From positions 1-53,762 of the forward strand of contig JAKSRG010000020.1 of the NCBI GenBank assembly GCA_024403735.1: a DNA stretch of 53,762 nucleotides, given 5' to 3'. The stretch comes from Clostridia bacterium (GTDB lineage: Bacteria > Bacillota > Clostridia > Saccharofermentanales > Saccharofermentanaceae). The translations under genes and the position numbers were made by a program. Positions within the stretch are counted from its first letter, which is position 1. Each line of letters starts with the position of its first letter. Positions 34,957-43,261 of the stretch are shown one piece after another. A model generated the notes under the pieces. The model had not been told where the DNA came from and did not search any database. It saw only the letters and a program-made list of their open reading frames with translations.

Positions 34957-36537
34957 ATGCTATTTACATCAGCTAAGTTTATTGCATTTCTTATAGCTCT
35001 TGTATTCCTATACTACTTGGTACCAAAGAAAGCGCAGTGGCCTTTACTTCTTATTGGAAGCTACGCTTTCTATTATTTTGCCGATACATCAGGAATGTAC
35101 CTTATCTTTATCATTACTACTACAATTTCAGCTTATTTCGCTGGAATTATGATGAATAAGGTTAATGATAAGTCGTCGGCATATCTGAAAGCTAACAAAG
35201 AGACCTTAAGTAAAGAGGATAAGAAGGCTTATAAGGCTAAGATGAAGTCTAAAAAATGGGCTATCCTTTTGGTGTGCCTTATTTTCAATATAGGTATTCT
35301 TAGCGTTACTAAGTACACGAACTTCGTTATCAATAACATCAATACTTTCTTAAGTGATGCCAGTAAACTCCAGCCTATTGCTATGATCGTACCGATGGGT
35401 ATTTCATTCTATACATTCCAGACATGTGGTTACATCATCGATGTGTATAGAGGTAAGCATGATGCGCAGCGTAATCCTTTTAAGCTCGCACTCTTTGTAT
35501 CTTTCTTTCCACAGCTCGTTCAGGGTCCTATCAGTAGGTATTCTGATATGGAAGCTAGCCTTTATAAGGAGCATAAACTTAATGAGAGTGATATCTCTGA
35601 AGGATTAACAAGAATTCTTTGGGGTTACTTCAAGAAGCTCGTAGTAGCAGACAGAATTATTACTGCTGTAACAACACTTATATCTGATACTGCTTATAGT
35701 GGAACTTATGTATTTGTTGCAATGCTCTTCTATGCATTCGAGTTATATTGTGACTTTACAGGTGGTATTGATATTACAATCGGTATAGCTAGAATTCTTG
35801 GCATCACACTTAAAGAGAACTTCAATCTCCCTTATTTCTCTAAGAATATTAAGGAATACTGGAACCGTTGGCACATCACAATGGGTACATGGTTCACAGA
35901 TTATATCTTCTATCCAATCTCTGTATCTGGACCAATGCTTAAGCTCTCTAAGTGGTCTAGAGAACACTTAGGTCAGAATATTGGTAAGCGAGTAAGTGTT
36001 TATTTATCTTCACTTATTGTGTGGTTTACAACAGGTCTTTGGCATGGCGCTGCATGGAATTTCATCGTGTGGGGTCTCATGAACTTTGTTGTAATCATGA
36101 TCTCACAGGAATTGGAGCCACTTTATGCGAAGTTCCATGGTAAGTTCAAGGTGAAGGATAAGGCTTGGTATGGTGTTTTCGAGATAGTCAGAACAATATT
36201 CCTCATGAGTATGATCAGAATGTTCGACTGCTATAGAGATGTGCCACTTACATTTAAGATGGTGGGCACAATGTTCACACGAGTTAACCTTAAGATTTTT
36301 GTTGATGGTTCACTTCTTAACCTTGGAATTACTAAGGCTGACTACATTATTCTTGTAGTTGCATTCATCATTATCTTGTCAGTTAGCACTATTAAGTATA
36401 ATCGTGGGTTTGTTTTCAATAAGGACAAGTACTTATTGAGATATAGCCTCTTGGCAGTTTTGTTCGTATTGATAATCGTGTTCGGCGCTTATGGCGTTGG
36501 ATATGACTCAACACAGTTCATCTATAACCAGTTCTAA
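34957..36537 (+). CDS. MBOAT family O-acyltransferase (DltB-like)
   Basis: The protein has 526 aa with about 11 membrane helices. The conserved MBOAT features are FNLPYFSKNIKEYWNRWHI (Trp-His near residue 303) and the catalytic His in LWHGAAWNFIVWG near residue 361. Between these lie GISFYTFQTCGYIIDVYRGK and PQLVQGPISRYSDM, both typical of DltB and AlgI. It is longer than DltB (~400 aa), closer to AlgI-type proteins. It should take the thioester-bound amino acid from the carrier protein and pass it across the membrane to a surface acceptor. Confidence 0.9.
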   Translation: MLFTSAKFIAFLIALVFLYYLVPKKAQWPLLLIGSYAFYYFADTSGMYLIFIITTTISAYFAGIMMNKVNDKSSAYLKANKETLSKEDKKAYKAKMKSKKWAILLVCLIFNIGILSVTKYTNFVINNINTFLSDASKLQPIAMIVPMGISFYTFQTCGYIIDVYRGKHDAQRNPFKLALFVSFFPQLVQGPISRYSDMEASLYKEHKLNESDISEGLTRILWGYFKKLVVADRIITAVTTLISDTAYSGTYVFVAMLFYAFELYCDFTGGIDITIGIARILGITLKENFNLPYFSKNIKEYWNRWHITMGTWFTDYIFYPISVSGPMLKLSKWSREHLGQNIGKRVSVYLSSLIVWFTTGLWHGAAWNFIVWGLMNFVVIMISQELEPLYAKFHGKFKVKDKAWYGVFEIVRTIFLMSMIRMFDCYRDVPLTFKMVGTMFTRVNLKIFVDGSLLNLGITKADYIILVVAFIIILSVSTIKYNRGFVFNKDKYLLRYSLLAVLFVLIIVFGAYGVGYDSTQFIYNQF

Positions 36538-36546
36538 GGAGGGAAT

Positions 36547-37578
36547 ATGAAGAAGAGAATAATTGTTGTTGCTTCACTAGTATTAATCCTCTGTCTAGTT
36601 CTGGCAGCTGCTCAAAGATTACTCATGCCGAAGTATCAAGATGATGTGATTGAAGGTTCCATGATTGAGGAATACTACGATGAGGAGCTTAACCACGAAG
36701 TAGTATTCATTGGCGACTGCGAAGTGTATGAGAATTTCTCTACTATGAAGCTTTGGGAAGAGTATGGAATTACTAGTTATATCAGAGGTAGTTCGCAGCA
36801 GCTAGCATGGCAGTCTTACTATCTTTTAGAAGATACACTTAAGCATGAGACACCAAAGGTTGTTGTATTTAATGTCTTGTCTCTTAAATATAACGAGCCT
36901 CAGAAGGAAGCATATAACAGAATGTCTATCGATGGCATGAAGTGGTCAATGTCTAAGGTGAATAACATTAAGGCATCCATGACTGAGGATGAGCATTTCT
37001 TGGATTATGTGTTCCCAATTCTTCGTTATCACTCAAGATGGTCTGAGTTGGAGAAGCAGGATTTTGAGCATTTCTTTACTAAGGATAAGGTTACTCACAA
37101 TGGCTACTACATGCGAGTAGATGTAAGACCGCAGGGACCATTTCCTGATCCAATGCCATTAGATGACTACACTTTGGGAAGTAATGCTATGAGTTATCTT
37201 GATAAGATGACTGCACTTTGTGAGGAGAAAGGAATTGAATTAGTCCTCATCAAGGCACCTACAGAGTTTCCTTATTGGTATCCTGAATGGGATGAGCAGA
37301 TTGTTAAGTATGCGGAAGATCACGGATTAACATATATTAATATGATTCCTCTCCAGGATGAGATTGGTCTTGATATGTCTGTTGATACTTATGACGCTGG
37401 ACTTCACCTTAATCTTTCAGGTGCTGAGAAGCTGTCTTTGTATTTCGGAAAGTTTTTGGTAGATAATTACCAATTAACTGATTATAGAAAAAATGAAACT
37501 TATGCAAAGGTTTATGGCGAAAAACTTGACTATTATTATAAAATGATAGAAGAGCAAAAAGCCGAATTGGAGGGATAA
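36547..37578 (+). CDS. DltD/SGNH-like surface protein with Cys in the nucleophile position
   Basis: The protein has 343 aa. It starts with a signal anchor (RIIVVASLVLILCLVLAAA). The block I motif is VVFIGDCEVYENFS near residue 55; SGNH hydrolases and DltD have Ser where Cys is seen (GDC). Block V has DAGLHLNLSGA (Asp-x-x-His) near 283-287. In between are ITSYIRGSSQQLAWQ and KAPTEFPYW. The place after MBOAT matches DltD, which moves the D-alanyl group to teichoic acid. A Cys nucleophile would allow a thioester intermediate; it might instead be inactive. The next lipoprotein begins four bases after its stop. Confidence 0.8.
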   Translation: MKKRIIVVASLVLILCLVLAAAQRLLMPKYQDDVIEGSMIEEYYDEELNHEVVFIGDCEVYENFSTMKLWEEYGITSYIRGSSQQLAWQSYYLLEDTLKHETPKVVVFNVLSLKYNEPQKEAYNRMSIDGMKWSMSKVNNIKASMTEDEHFLDYVFPILRYHSRWSELEKQDFEHFFTKDKVTHNGYYMRVDVRPQGPFPDPMPLDDYTLGSNAMSYLDKMTALCEEKGIELVLIKAPTEFPYWYPEWDEQIVKYAEDHGLTYINMIPLQDEIGLDMSVDTYDAGLHLNLSGAEKLSLYFGKFLVDNYQLTDYRKNETYAKVYGEKLDYYYKMIEEQKAELEG

Positions 37579-37581
37579 ATA

Positions 37582-38187
37582 ATGTTGATTAGAAAACTTG
37601 CTACTCTTACAGCAACAATCCTTGTTGTAGGTGCACTCGTAGCTCTTGTTGGTTGTTCTGATAGTTCTTCAACAGTTGAGACAACAGCAGCTAATGTGCC
37701 AGCATCTAATTCAAATAATGATAGTAGTAATTCAGGAGAAGCTGATACAAATAATGGCGGTAGTGATGAAGCAGCTTGGGCAGCAGAGTCAAAGTTCCAC
37801 ATCACAGCATCAGGTAATGACATTTATGTAGGAATGCCAACTGCTGGTTTTATCGATAGTCTTGGTGATCCAGAGAGTTTCTTTGAGTCTGAGTCATGTG
37901 CTGGTCAGGGTATGGATAAGGTTTATACATATAATGACTATGTTATTCGAACATTCGCAGATGATAAGTCTGAGGTTGTAACTTCTATTGAGTTCAGAAA
38001 TGATAGCATTGTAACTTCAACAAATTGCTATATTGGAATGGATGTAGATACAATTAAGTCAATGCATTCAGATTATGAGTGTGTAGCTGATACAGATACA
38101 GCTCTTTCATACGTTGATGGTAATTGTAAATTGTCTTATATCATCGCTGATGGTGAGGTATCTGCTATTACATTTAATGGCAACTAA
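37582..38187 (+). CDS. Lipoprotein with duplicated small domain, end of the dlt-like operon
   Basis: The protein has 201 aa. The signal peptide LATLTATILVVGALVALVGC has a lipobox with Cys25. A Ser/Asn/Thr-rich linker follows. The body shows two related halves, beginning with YVGMPTAGFIDSLGDP and YIGMDVDTIKSMHSDY. This looks like a duplicated SmpA/BamE-like or similar small fold. It is extracytoplasmic and membrane-attached, and its role in the modification pathway is unknown. GGAGGG lies before ATG 37582. The terminator behind it ends the operon. Confidence 0.75.
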   Translation: MLIRKLATLTATILVVGALVALVGCSDSSSTVETTAANVPASNSNNDSSNSGEADTNNGGSDEAAWAAESKFHITASGNDIYVGMPTAGFIDSLGDPESFFESESCAGQGMDKVYTYNDYVIRTFADDKSEVVTSIEFRNDSIVTSTNCYIGMDVDTIKSMHSDYECVADTDTALSYVDGNCKLSYIIADGEVSAITFNGN

Positions 38188-38215
38188 TTGATTATTTGAT
38201 ATTAGGAAAAACTAG

Positions 38216-38259
38216 CGGTCTGAATGATTACTTGGTAAGTGAATATTCAGGCCGTTTTT
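38216..38259 (+). terminator. Terminator of the dlt-like operon
   Basis: CGGTCTGAAT (38216-38225) pairs with ATTCAGGCCG (38245-38254) with one G-U pair, then TTTTT. Confidence 0.88.
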
Positions 38260-38292
38260 GTTTAGCACTTTTGTAAATAGAGATATTTTTTT

Positions 38293-38345
38293 CGCTGAAG
38301 TCAGCGATATAAACTACGACAAAAATATGGGCATTACTGTATAAT
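38293..38345 (+). promoter_or_regulatory. Promoter and possible operator ahead of the TerB-like gene
   Basis: ACGACA (38316-38321), 18-base spacer, perfect TATAAT (38340-38345). Just upstream is a 6-bp inverted repeat CGCTGA-AG-TCAGCG (38293-38306) that may be an operator. Confidence 0.5.
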
Positions 38346-38371
38346 AGTCGTTGAAAGGCAGGGGATTTATT

Positions 38372-39130
38372 ATGAGTTTAGGTGGATTTCTTTTTAGATC
38401 ATTATTCGCAAAGCCAGCTAAGCATGGCGTAAGCAAGGCAGTTAATTCAGCAGTTACTGCGGCAGTTGTTGCAGGTGCTGCTACAGCAGCGTCAGTTGCA
38501 GTTACAAAGATAATTGAGAACAAGCAGAGAAATGCTATTCCTAGTCAGCCACAGGCTAATTCTGTTCCTGCTAGAGATCCTTATGTAGATACAATGCTCG
38601 GTAAGGCTGCTCTTTGCTACTATGTTGCTAAGGCAGATGGATATATCTCTCAGGATGAGCAGTTAGAGATTGATGGTATCATCAGCGAGTTCATGAGCAA
38701 TACAAATGTTCCAGCAAGAGCTAAGGAAGAGATTACACGTATCATGAATACAGATACAATCTCATTTGGTTTAGCTGAGAAGTATCTTAATAAGGTTGAA
38801 CCAAGTGTACTTATTTCACTTGCTAGAGATGTAGAGAAGATTGCTGAAGCTAGTGAAGGTATTCTTCCTGCAGAAGAGAAGGCAATTGGTGTGTTTAAGT
38901 CATATGTAACATCAAAGACTGGTTATACATTCGAGAAAAAAGCTCAGGATAAGAAGGTTACAGAAGTTAGCCTTACTTGTGACTGTTGTAATGGTACAAT
39001 GGAATTGGATGCAACATATCTTAAGGCTGTTTGTCCATATTGTGGAGCTGCTAAGATTATTGATGCATCACAGATTTCTGCTGTTGTAGCTGAGCAGGAG
39101 CGCACAAAGAGAATGAAGGGTAATCAGTAA
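38372..39130 (+). CDS. TerB-like domain protein with C-terminal zinc ribbon
   Basis: The protein has 252 aa when started at ATG 38372 (AGGGGA seven bases upstream); the upstream TTG is not supported. The Ala/Val-rich segment at 25-52 may be an amphipathic or membrane helix. The region KAALCYYVAKADGYISQDEQLEIDGII near 75-100 carries the TerB/tellurite-resistance pattern (AKADG.ISxxE), followed by ILPAEEKAIGVF. The end has CDCCNGTMEL and CPYCGAAKII, a zinc ribbon. TerB-like proteins may act in metal stress or membrane surveillance. A small membrane protein is encoded four bases downstream. Confidence 0.72.
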   Translation: MSLGGFLFRSLFAKPAKHGVSKAVNSAVTAAVVAGAATAASVAVTKIIENKQRNAIPSQPQANSVPARDPYVDTMLGKAALCYYVAKADGYISQDEQLEIDGIISEFMSNTNVPARAKEEITRIMNTDTISFGLAEKYLNKVEPSVLISLARDVEKIAEASEGILPAEEKAIGVFKSYVTSKTGYTFEKKAQDKKVTEVSLTCDCCNGTMELDATYLKAVCPYCGAAKIIDASQISAVVAEQERTKRMKGNQ

Positions 39131-39133
39131 TTC

Positions 39134-39733
39134 ATGAGTAATAAGTCTAGCAATTCGAAGCATTATAAGTACAAAACAAGGAGATTCCTTTTTGATTTGG
39201 AATTTTCTTCTAATGCTCGCAATTGGACTATCACTAGACGTAAGACTAAGGATAACAAAGACGTAGATGATACCAAGGTTATTGGTGAAGTTTCTTACTC
39301 AGAATTAGATGAATATTTTACAACTCAGCAGGTATTGAACTTTGTTGAGGATTTATCTTCTGAAGAATATGCAGAGATATTAAACCTTACTAATGAGATT
39401 GAGTGGAGTAATTACGCGTACTTCATCAGCGTATCAAGTGTTATGAACCCTAGTGGCAACCTTAATCATGCACTTAATTTATTGGAATACGAGATTGATG
39501 ATATTGATGGTAAACCAACAGTTAAGAAGAAGTTAGTTCAGATGCTTCCGATTGGCATGTGCATAGGTGTTTCGCTTGGTCTTTGCTTTGGCGTTGCTAC
39601 AGGTAATAACATGGCTCTTGGATTAGCTGTCGGAGTTGTATTTGGAATTCTTTATGGTGTAGTAGTTGATACTAATTCCAAGAAGAAACATGAAGAGATT
39701 AGCTGGAAACGTTCACTTCGAGATAAGAAGTAA
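39134..39733 (+). CDS. Protein with C-terminal Gly-rich membrane hairpin, unknown function
   Basis: The protein has 199 aa and I do not recognise its family. The first 135 residues are basic then acidic with no clear motif (FLFDLEFSSNARNWTITRR, SELDEYFTTQQVLNFVEDL). Two Gly-rich membrane helices lie near 137-158 and 163-181 (IGMCIGVSLGLCFGVATG, LGLAVGVVFGILYGVVV), like a Gly-zipper hairpin. The C-terminus is basic. The start ATG has only a weak, distant ribosome site and follows the TerB-like stop after three bases, so it is probably coupled to it. The two may form a membrane-linked pair. Confidence 0.6.
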   Translation: MSNKSSNSKHYKYKTRRFLFDLEFSSNARNWTITRRKTKDNKDVDDTKVIGEVSYSELDEYFTTQQVLNFVEDLSSEEYAEILNLTNEIEWSNYAYFISVSSVMNPSGNLNHALNLLEYEIDDIDGKPTVKKKLVQMLPIGMCIGVSLGLCFGVATGNNMALGLAVGVVFGILYGVVVDTNSKKKHEEISWKRSLRDKK

Positions 39734-39758
39734 AGTTATTTAGTTTGATGTAAAAGTT

Positions 39759-39794
39759 GAGGTCCGCCTTATTTAGTAAGACGGACCTCTTTTG
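39759..39794 (+). terminator. Terminator between convergent genes
   Basis: GAGGTCCG (39759-39766) pairs with CGGACCTC (39782-39789), then TTTT. On the minus strand the same stem ends in a less perfect T-rich run, so it may also end the minus-strand pair. Confidence 0.85.
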
Positions 39795-39837
39795 CTAGGG
39801 AAAAATTTGGACGTTCCTAGACTTTTTCAGGATGGTT

Positions 39838-40383
39838 TCATATGATCTGAAGTGTGAGATCATCAGATAGGAAATATCTGAGGATTCTAAATGCATTAAT
39901 TCGTGAAGGATCATCTCCTGAAGCTGATGAGATATCTACGAATGTGCAGTTTGTTTTCGATGCAGTCTTCTCGAGCTTAGTATTGAAATCTGCTTCCATG
40001 AGTTTATCGTTTAGATTGTTGAGTGATACGAGGATTATCTCTGTACTCTTGTCCATTTTTTTGATCTTACTAATGATTGAACTGATTTCTGAGATGACAG
40101 CATCTACATCTGAGCCGTTATCTAAGTCAGTTTCGCCTAATTGAAGGACAATCTTCTTTGGCATAAGTTCCGTGATGATTTCTTCTGCTATTTCCTTGGC
40201 CTCGAAAACAGACAACTCAGATAAGCTTCTGTTATATATATCGGAGAGAATTCCAAATATTTGCTTGAGTTCGCCAACTGGCATTTCTTGTGCATATGTT
40301 GAACCGAGTATTACTACTGAATTCTTACGTGCAAATCTGTTGAGTAATCTGTAGTTATGAAGTTCTTTGCTGTTAACACACAT
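39838..40383 (-). CDS. SGNH-like protein, degenerate
   Basis: The protein has 181 aa. It resembles the SGNH/GDSL fold: VVILGSTYAQEMP at block I (Ser in Gly-Ser-Thr), IVLQLGETDLDNG at block III (where Asn-Asp is usual, here Glu-Thr-Asp), and a late STEIILVSLNNLN strand. The C-terminal catalytic Asp-x-x-His is not seen, so catalysis is doubtful. There is no signal peptide, so it should be cytoplasmic. Start ATG 40383 has AGGAGG seven bases upstream. It follows the PQ-loop gene after 12 bases. Confidence 0.55.
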   Translation of the reverse strand: MCVNSKELHNYRLLNRFARKNSVVILGSTYAQEMPVGELKQIFGILSDIYNRSLSELSVFEAKEIAEEIITELMPKKIVLQLGETDLDNGSDVDAVISEISSIISKIKKMDKSTEIILVSLNNLNDKLMEADFNTKLEKTASKTNCTFVDISSASGDDPSRINAFRILRYFLSDDLTLQII

Positions 40384-40395
40384 GGATGATCCTCC

Positions 40396-40734
40396 TTATG
40401 CGAGCTGATTAGCTGCAAGTTTCTTAGCTGACTTGTTGTCGAGAATTGAATTTCTGAAATAGATGAGAATTCCTACTGTTACCATGAAGATATTGAGGAA
40501 ATAGAAGAACATAACATACCAGTGAACTGTCTCGTACCATGGAGCTGAACTTCTTGTGATCATTGCGAATTTGCCGACTAGCGCGAAAACATATCCGAGC
40601 CAGATTAAGAAGTAGAACATTACGCTTGTTCCTTTGGCTGTCTTAGCTTTCCATGCCTTCATAATGTTGATTGGCCATGAAATGCCAAAAAGCAAAACCA
40701 TCATTGTTTCCATAATACTGATAAATGTATCCAT
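40396..40734 (-). CDS. PQ-loop/SemiSWEET-like small membrane protein
   Basis: The protein has 112 aa with three membrane helices, near residues 5-23, 39-56 and 70-94. The first repeat, GISWPINIMKAWKAKTAKGTS followed by FYFLIWLGYVFALVGKF, resembles the PQ-loop/SWEET pattern of a Pro-containing helix followed by a Lys/Ser linker. SemiSWEETs act as dimers to move sugars or small solutes; the substrate here is unknown. GAGGTG precedes the ATG. It is transcribed divergently from a DcuS-type sensor kinase, which may control it. Confidence 0.6.
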   Translation of the reverse strand: MDTFISIMETMMVLLFGISWPINIMKAWKAKTAKGTSVMFYFLIWLGYVFALVGKFAMITRSSAPWYETVHWYVMFFYFLNIFMVTVGILIYFRNSILDNKSAKKLAANQLA

Positions 40735-40767
40735 TGTTTGTCACCTCGTTTTTTGATTTACGAGTAA

Positions 40768-40796
40768 TGTATAACCCATTGATTTTTCGAGTTCAA
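40768..40796 (-). promoter_or_regulatory. Promoter of the PQ-loop gene
   Basis: On the minus strand, TTGAAC (40791-40796), 17-base spacer, TATACA (40768-40773). Confidence 0.6.
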
Positions 40797-40864
40797 TGAT
40801 TTGAAATTAATGACTATGAGTTTTATAGGTTGGCACTTTTTTTAGTTACAAAAGGTCAAATGAA

Positions 40865-40893
40865 TTGTTTTTGTAAGTCGCATTATTTATGAT
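40865..40893 (+). promoter_or_regulatory. Promoter of the two-component genes
   Basis: TTGTTT (40865-40870), 17-base spacer, TATGAT (40888-40893). It lies 28 bases before ATG 40921. Confidence 0.5.
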
Positions 40894-40920
40894 ATTTATG
40901 TTAGGAGAATAGGTTAAACT

Positions 40921-42540
40921 ATGAAGAAAAACGGTAGACAGATTACAAAAATTCAGCGAGATATATTTGGAGCCATGGTAATACTTACTATTATCATGAC
41001 TATCATAACTGCAATCTGTAGCATCATTCTTAACCTTAAATTTGAGAAAGATCATCTTGAAGATAATCTTCGTCATGTTGCATTTACTATTAGTAATTCT
41101 GTGCAGATTAGAAACGAGATTAGTGATGCGGATACTAAGATGGTAGAGACATCTGAGTATCTGGATTCATTTAAGAAAGCACTCTCGCATGTTGACGTTA
41201 TTTCTATCGTATCTAAGGATGGAACGAGACTATACCATACCAGTAAGGACTTGGTGGGTACGACTTATGATGGAACAATTCCTGATTTTGATAGCAATGG
41301 TCATATTTATATTGCGAGTGATATAGGTCCATCAGGTTCTCAGAGACGAGCATATGCAGCAATCTATGATGAGAATGGTGAATATGCAGGCTTTGCACTT
41401 GTAGTCCTTCTTAATCAGAATATATATAGAATAATCGTAAATGTTATTGCGATACATCTTGTAGTAGCGATACTAGTAATAGCTGTATCGGTTTTGTTAT
41501 CTAGATTTATCTCTCGTAAAATCAAACATCAACTCCTTGGCTATGAGCCAGATACAATCAGTGCAATGTATAGCGTAAGAGATAACATTCTTGAATCATT
41601 TGAAGAAGGTGTCATCGCTATCGATTATGATGAGAAAATCTTATTTATGAATAAGGTGGCACAGAAGATTTGTGGCGTAGAAGGTGATTATTCACTCAAT
41701 CTTAAAGACTATCCAATCTTATCCGTTAAAGATGTAAGGAGTGTCTTGAAGACTTCTGAGCATCTAGTAGGTAATCAGATGCGAGTAGGTAATACAGATG
41801 CACTTGTAAATTATTATCCAGTAGTTGAGGATGGTAAAACAATTGGTGCGATTTGTGTCCTAATTGATAGAACAGAATATACCAAGATCGCAGAGGATTT
41901 ATCAGGTGTTAAGTTCCTAGTTGAGTCTATGAGAGCAAATAATCATGATTTCACTAATAAACTTCATGTTATATTGGGCTTAGTCCAGATGGGTGCTAAT
42001 AAAGAAGCTATCGAATATATATCAAATATCACTTCAATTCAGCAAGCAACTATTTCTAATGTTATGAGAAACTTTGAGGATCCGTCCATAGCAGCATTGT
42101 TGATTGGCAAATACTCGAGGGCATCAGAACTTAATATTACCCTAAATATTGAGACTGGAAGTCAGTATAGAAGAAGTGATGTATCTTTTAATTCTAATGA
42201 TCTTGTCACAGTAATAGGAAATCTTGTTGAGAATGCCTTCGAAGCAATGAACTCTAACGATGTCGATGTGCGTGAACTCACAGTTGGTGTGTTTACCAAG
42301 CCTGGGGCAGTCTTAATTAGGGTAGATGACACAGGACCTGGTATTTCTGAAGATATTAGAGATCATGTATTTGATAGTGGTGTTACGACTAAAGGTGAGG
42401 CGCATGGTTCAGGTCTTTTCTTAGTTAAGCAAATTGTTAACCGATATAATGGAACGATTGAATTTGAGACTGAGACTGGCGTTGGAACTTCTTTTACTGT
42501 TACACTAATTGAAGTAGATGGAGGTAGCAAAAATGTATGA
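40921..42540 (+). CDS. DcuS/CitA-family sensor histidine kinase
   Basis: The protein has 539 aa. Helices at about 21-41 and 176-198 enclose an extracytoplasmic PAS-like sensor domain (SIVSKDGTRLYHTSKDLVG, IGPSGSQRRAYAAIYDENG). A cytoplasmic PAS domain follows (FEEGVIAIDYDEKILFMNK). The phosphate-accepting His is in RANNHDFTNKLHVILGL near residue 341, as in the CitA/DcuS group. ATPase motifs are NLVENAFEAM, DDTGPGI and GSGLFLVKQ. These kinases usually sense di- or tricarboxylates outside the cell. The stop overlaps the regulator start by eight bases. Confidence 0.9.
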   Translation: MKKNGRQITKIQRDIFGAMVILTIIMTIITAICSIILNLKFEKDHLEDNLRHVAFTISNSVQIRNEISDADTKMVETSEYLDSFKKALSHVDVISIVSKDGTRLYHTSKDLVGTTYDGTIPDFDSNGHIYIASDIGPSGSQRRAYAAIYDENGEYAGFALVVLLNQNIYRIIVNVIAIHLVVAILVIAVSVLLSRFISRKIKHQLLGYEPDTISAMYSVRDNILESFEEGVIAIDYDEKILFMNKVAQKICGVEGDYSLNLKDYPILSVKDVRSVLKTSEHLVGNQMRVGNTDALVNYYPVVEDGKTIGAICVLIDRTEYTKIAEDLSGVKFLVESMRANNHDFTNKLHVILGLVQMGANKEAIEYISNITSIQQATISNVMRNFEDPSIAALLIGKYSRASELNITLNIETGSQYRRSDVSFNSNDLVTVIGNLVENAFEAMNSNDVDVRELTVGVFTKPGAVLIRVDDTGPGISEDIRDHVFDSGVTTKGEAHGSGLFLVKQIVNRYNGTIEFETETGVGTSFTVTLIEVDGGSKNV

Positions 42541-43207
42541 CGTTTTGATTGTTGAAGATGATCCAATGGTTGCGATGATCAACAAACAATATGTAATGCA
42601 GTCACCAGAATTCAGAGTGTGCGGAATGTGTAGAGATGGTATTGAGGCTCGTGAGTTCCTCTCTAAAAATAAGGTCGACTTAATAATTCTCGATAAATAT
42701 ATGCCTCGTATGACAGGACTTGAGTTATTGACTGAGATTCGTAAGAATGAACTTCCTGTTCAGGTGATTATGGTTACAGCTGCTAATGATAGTCAGTCTG
42801 TTGAGGTAGCTTTGCGACTAGGTATTGTCGATTACCTTGTTAAGCCATTTACGAATTCAAGATTTAATCAGGCTCTTCAGAATTTTATATCAAGAATGGA
42901 GACCCTTAGTGATACATCTTCTCTTAATCAGAGAATGATTGATGATATCATTAATCAGAATTCGAAAACGGAAATAACTGAATATCCAAAGGGAATTCAG
43001 CAAGTTACATTAGATCGAATTATTGAATATCTTAAGTCTAACTCTGATGTTGAATTGACTGGTGAGCAAATCGCTGATGACATTGGTGTATCGCGTGTCA
43101 CAGTGAGACGATATATGAATTATCTTCTCGAGAACAGACAGATTAATGGTCGAATGAATTATGAGACTGGTGGACGTCCTTGTATGATGTATCGCTACAT
43201 TAATTGA
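42533..43207 (+). CDS. CitB/DcuR-family response regulator
   Basis: The protein has 224 aa when started at ATG 42533, which has GGAGG eight bases upstream; the in-frame ATG at 42518 makes a five-residue extension without a ribosome site. The receiver domain has DVLIVEDDPMVA, the phospho-Asp in LIILDKYMPRMTG near residue 54, and VDYLVKPF. The C-terminal winged-helix domain has GEQIADDIGVSRVTVRRYMN and TGGRPCMMYRY, typical of DcuR and CitB. The partner kinase is just upstream. No dicarboxylate transporter is in the window; the divergent PQ-loop gene is the closest candidate target. Confidence 0.92.
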   Translation: MYDVLIVEDDPMVAMINKQYVMQSPEFRVCGMCRDGIEAREFLSKNKVDLIILDKYMPRMTGLELLTEIRKNELPVQVIMVTAANDSQSVEVALRLGIVDYLVKPFTNSRFNQALQNFISRMETLSDTSSLNQRMIDDIINQNSKTEITEYPKGIQQVTLDRIIEYLKSNSDVELTGEQIADDIGVSRVTVRRYMNYLLENRQINGRMNYETGGRPCMMYRYIN

Positions 43208-43224
43208 TATTTGTAAGTATAGAA

Positions 43225-43261
43225 AAGGTCTGGATGATTAATATCATTCAGACCTTATTTG
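43225..43261. terminator. Shared terminator between the response regulator and export genes
   Basis: AAGGTCTGGATGAT-TAAT-ATCATTCAGACCTT is nearly a perfect palindrome, with T-rich ends on both sides. It serves both converging genes. Confidence 0.85.
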
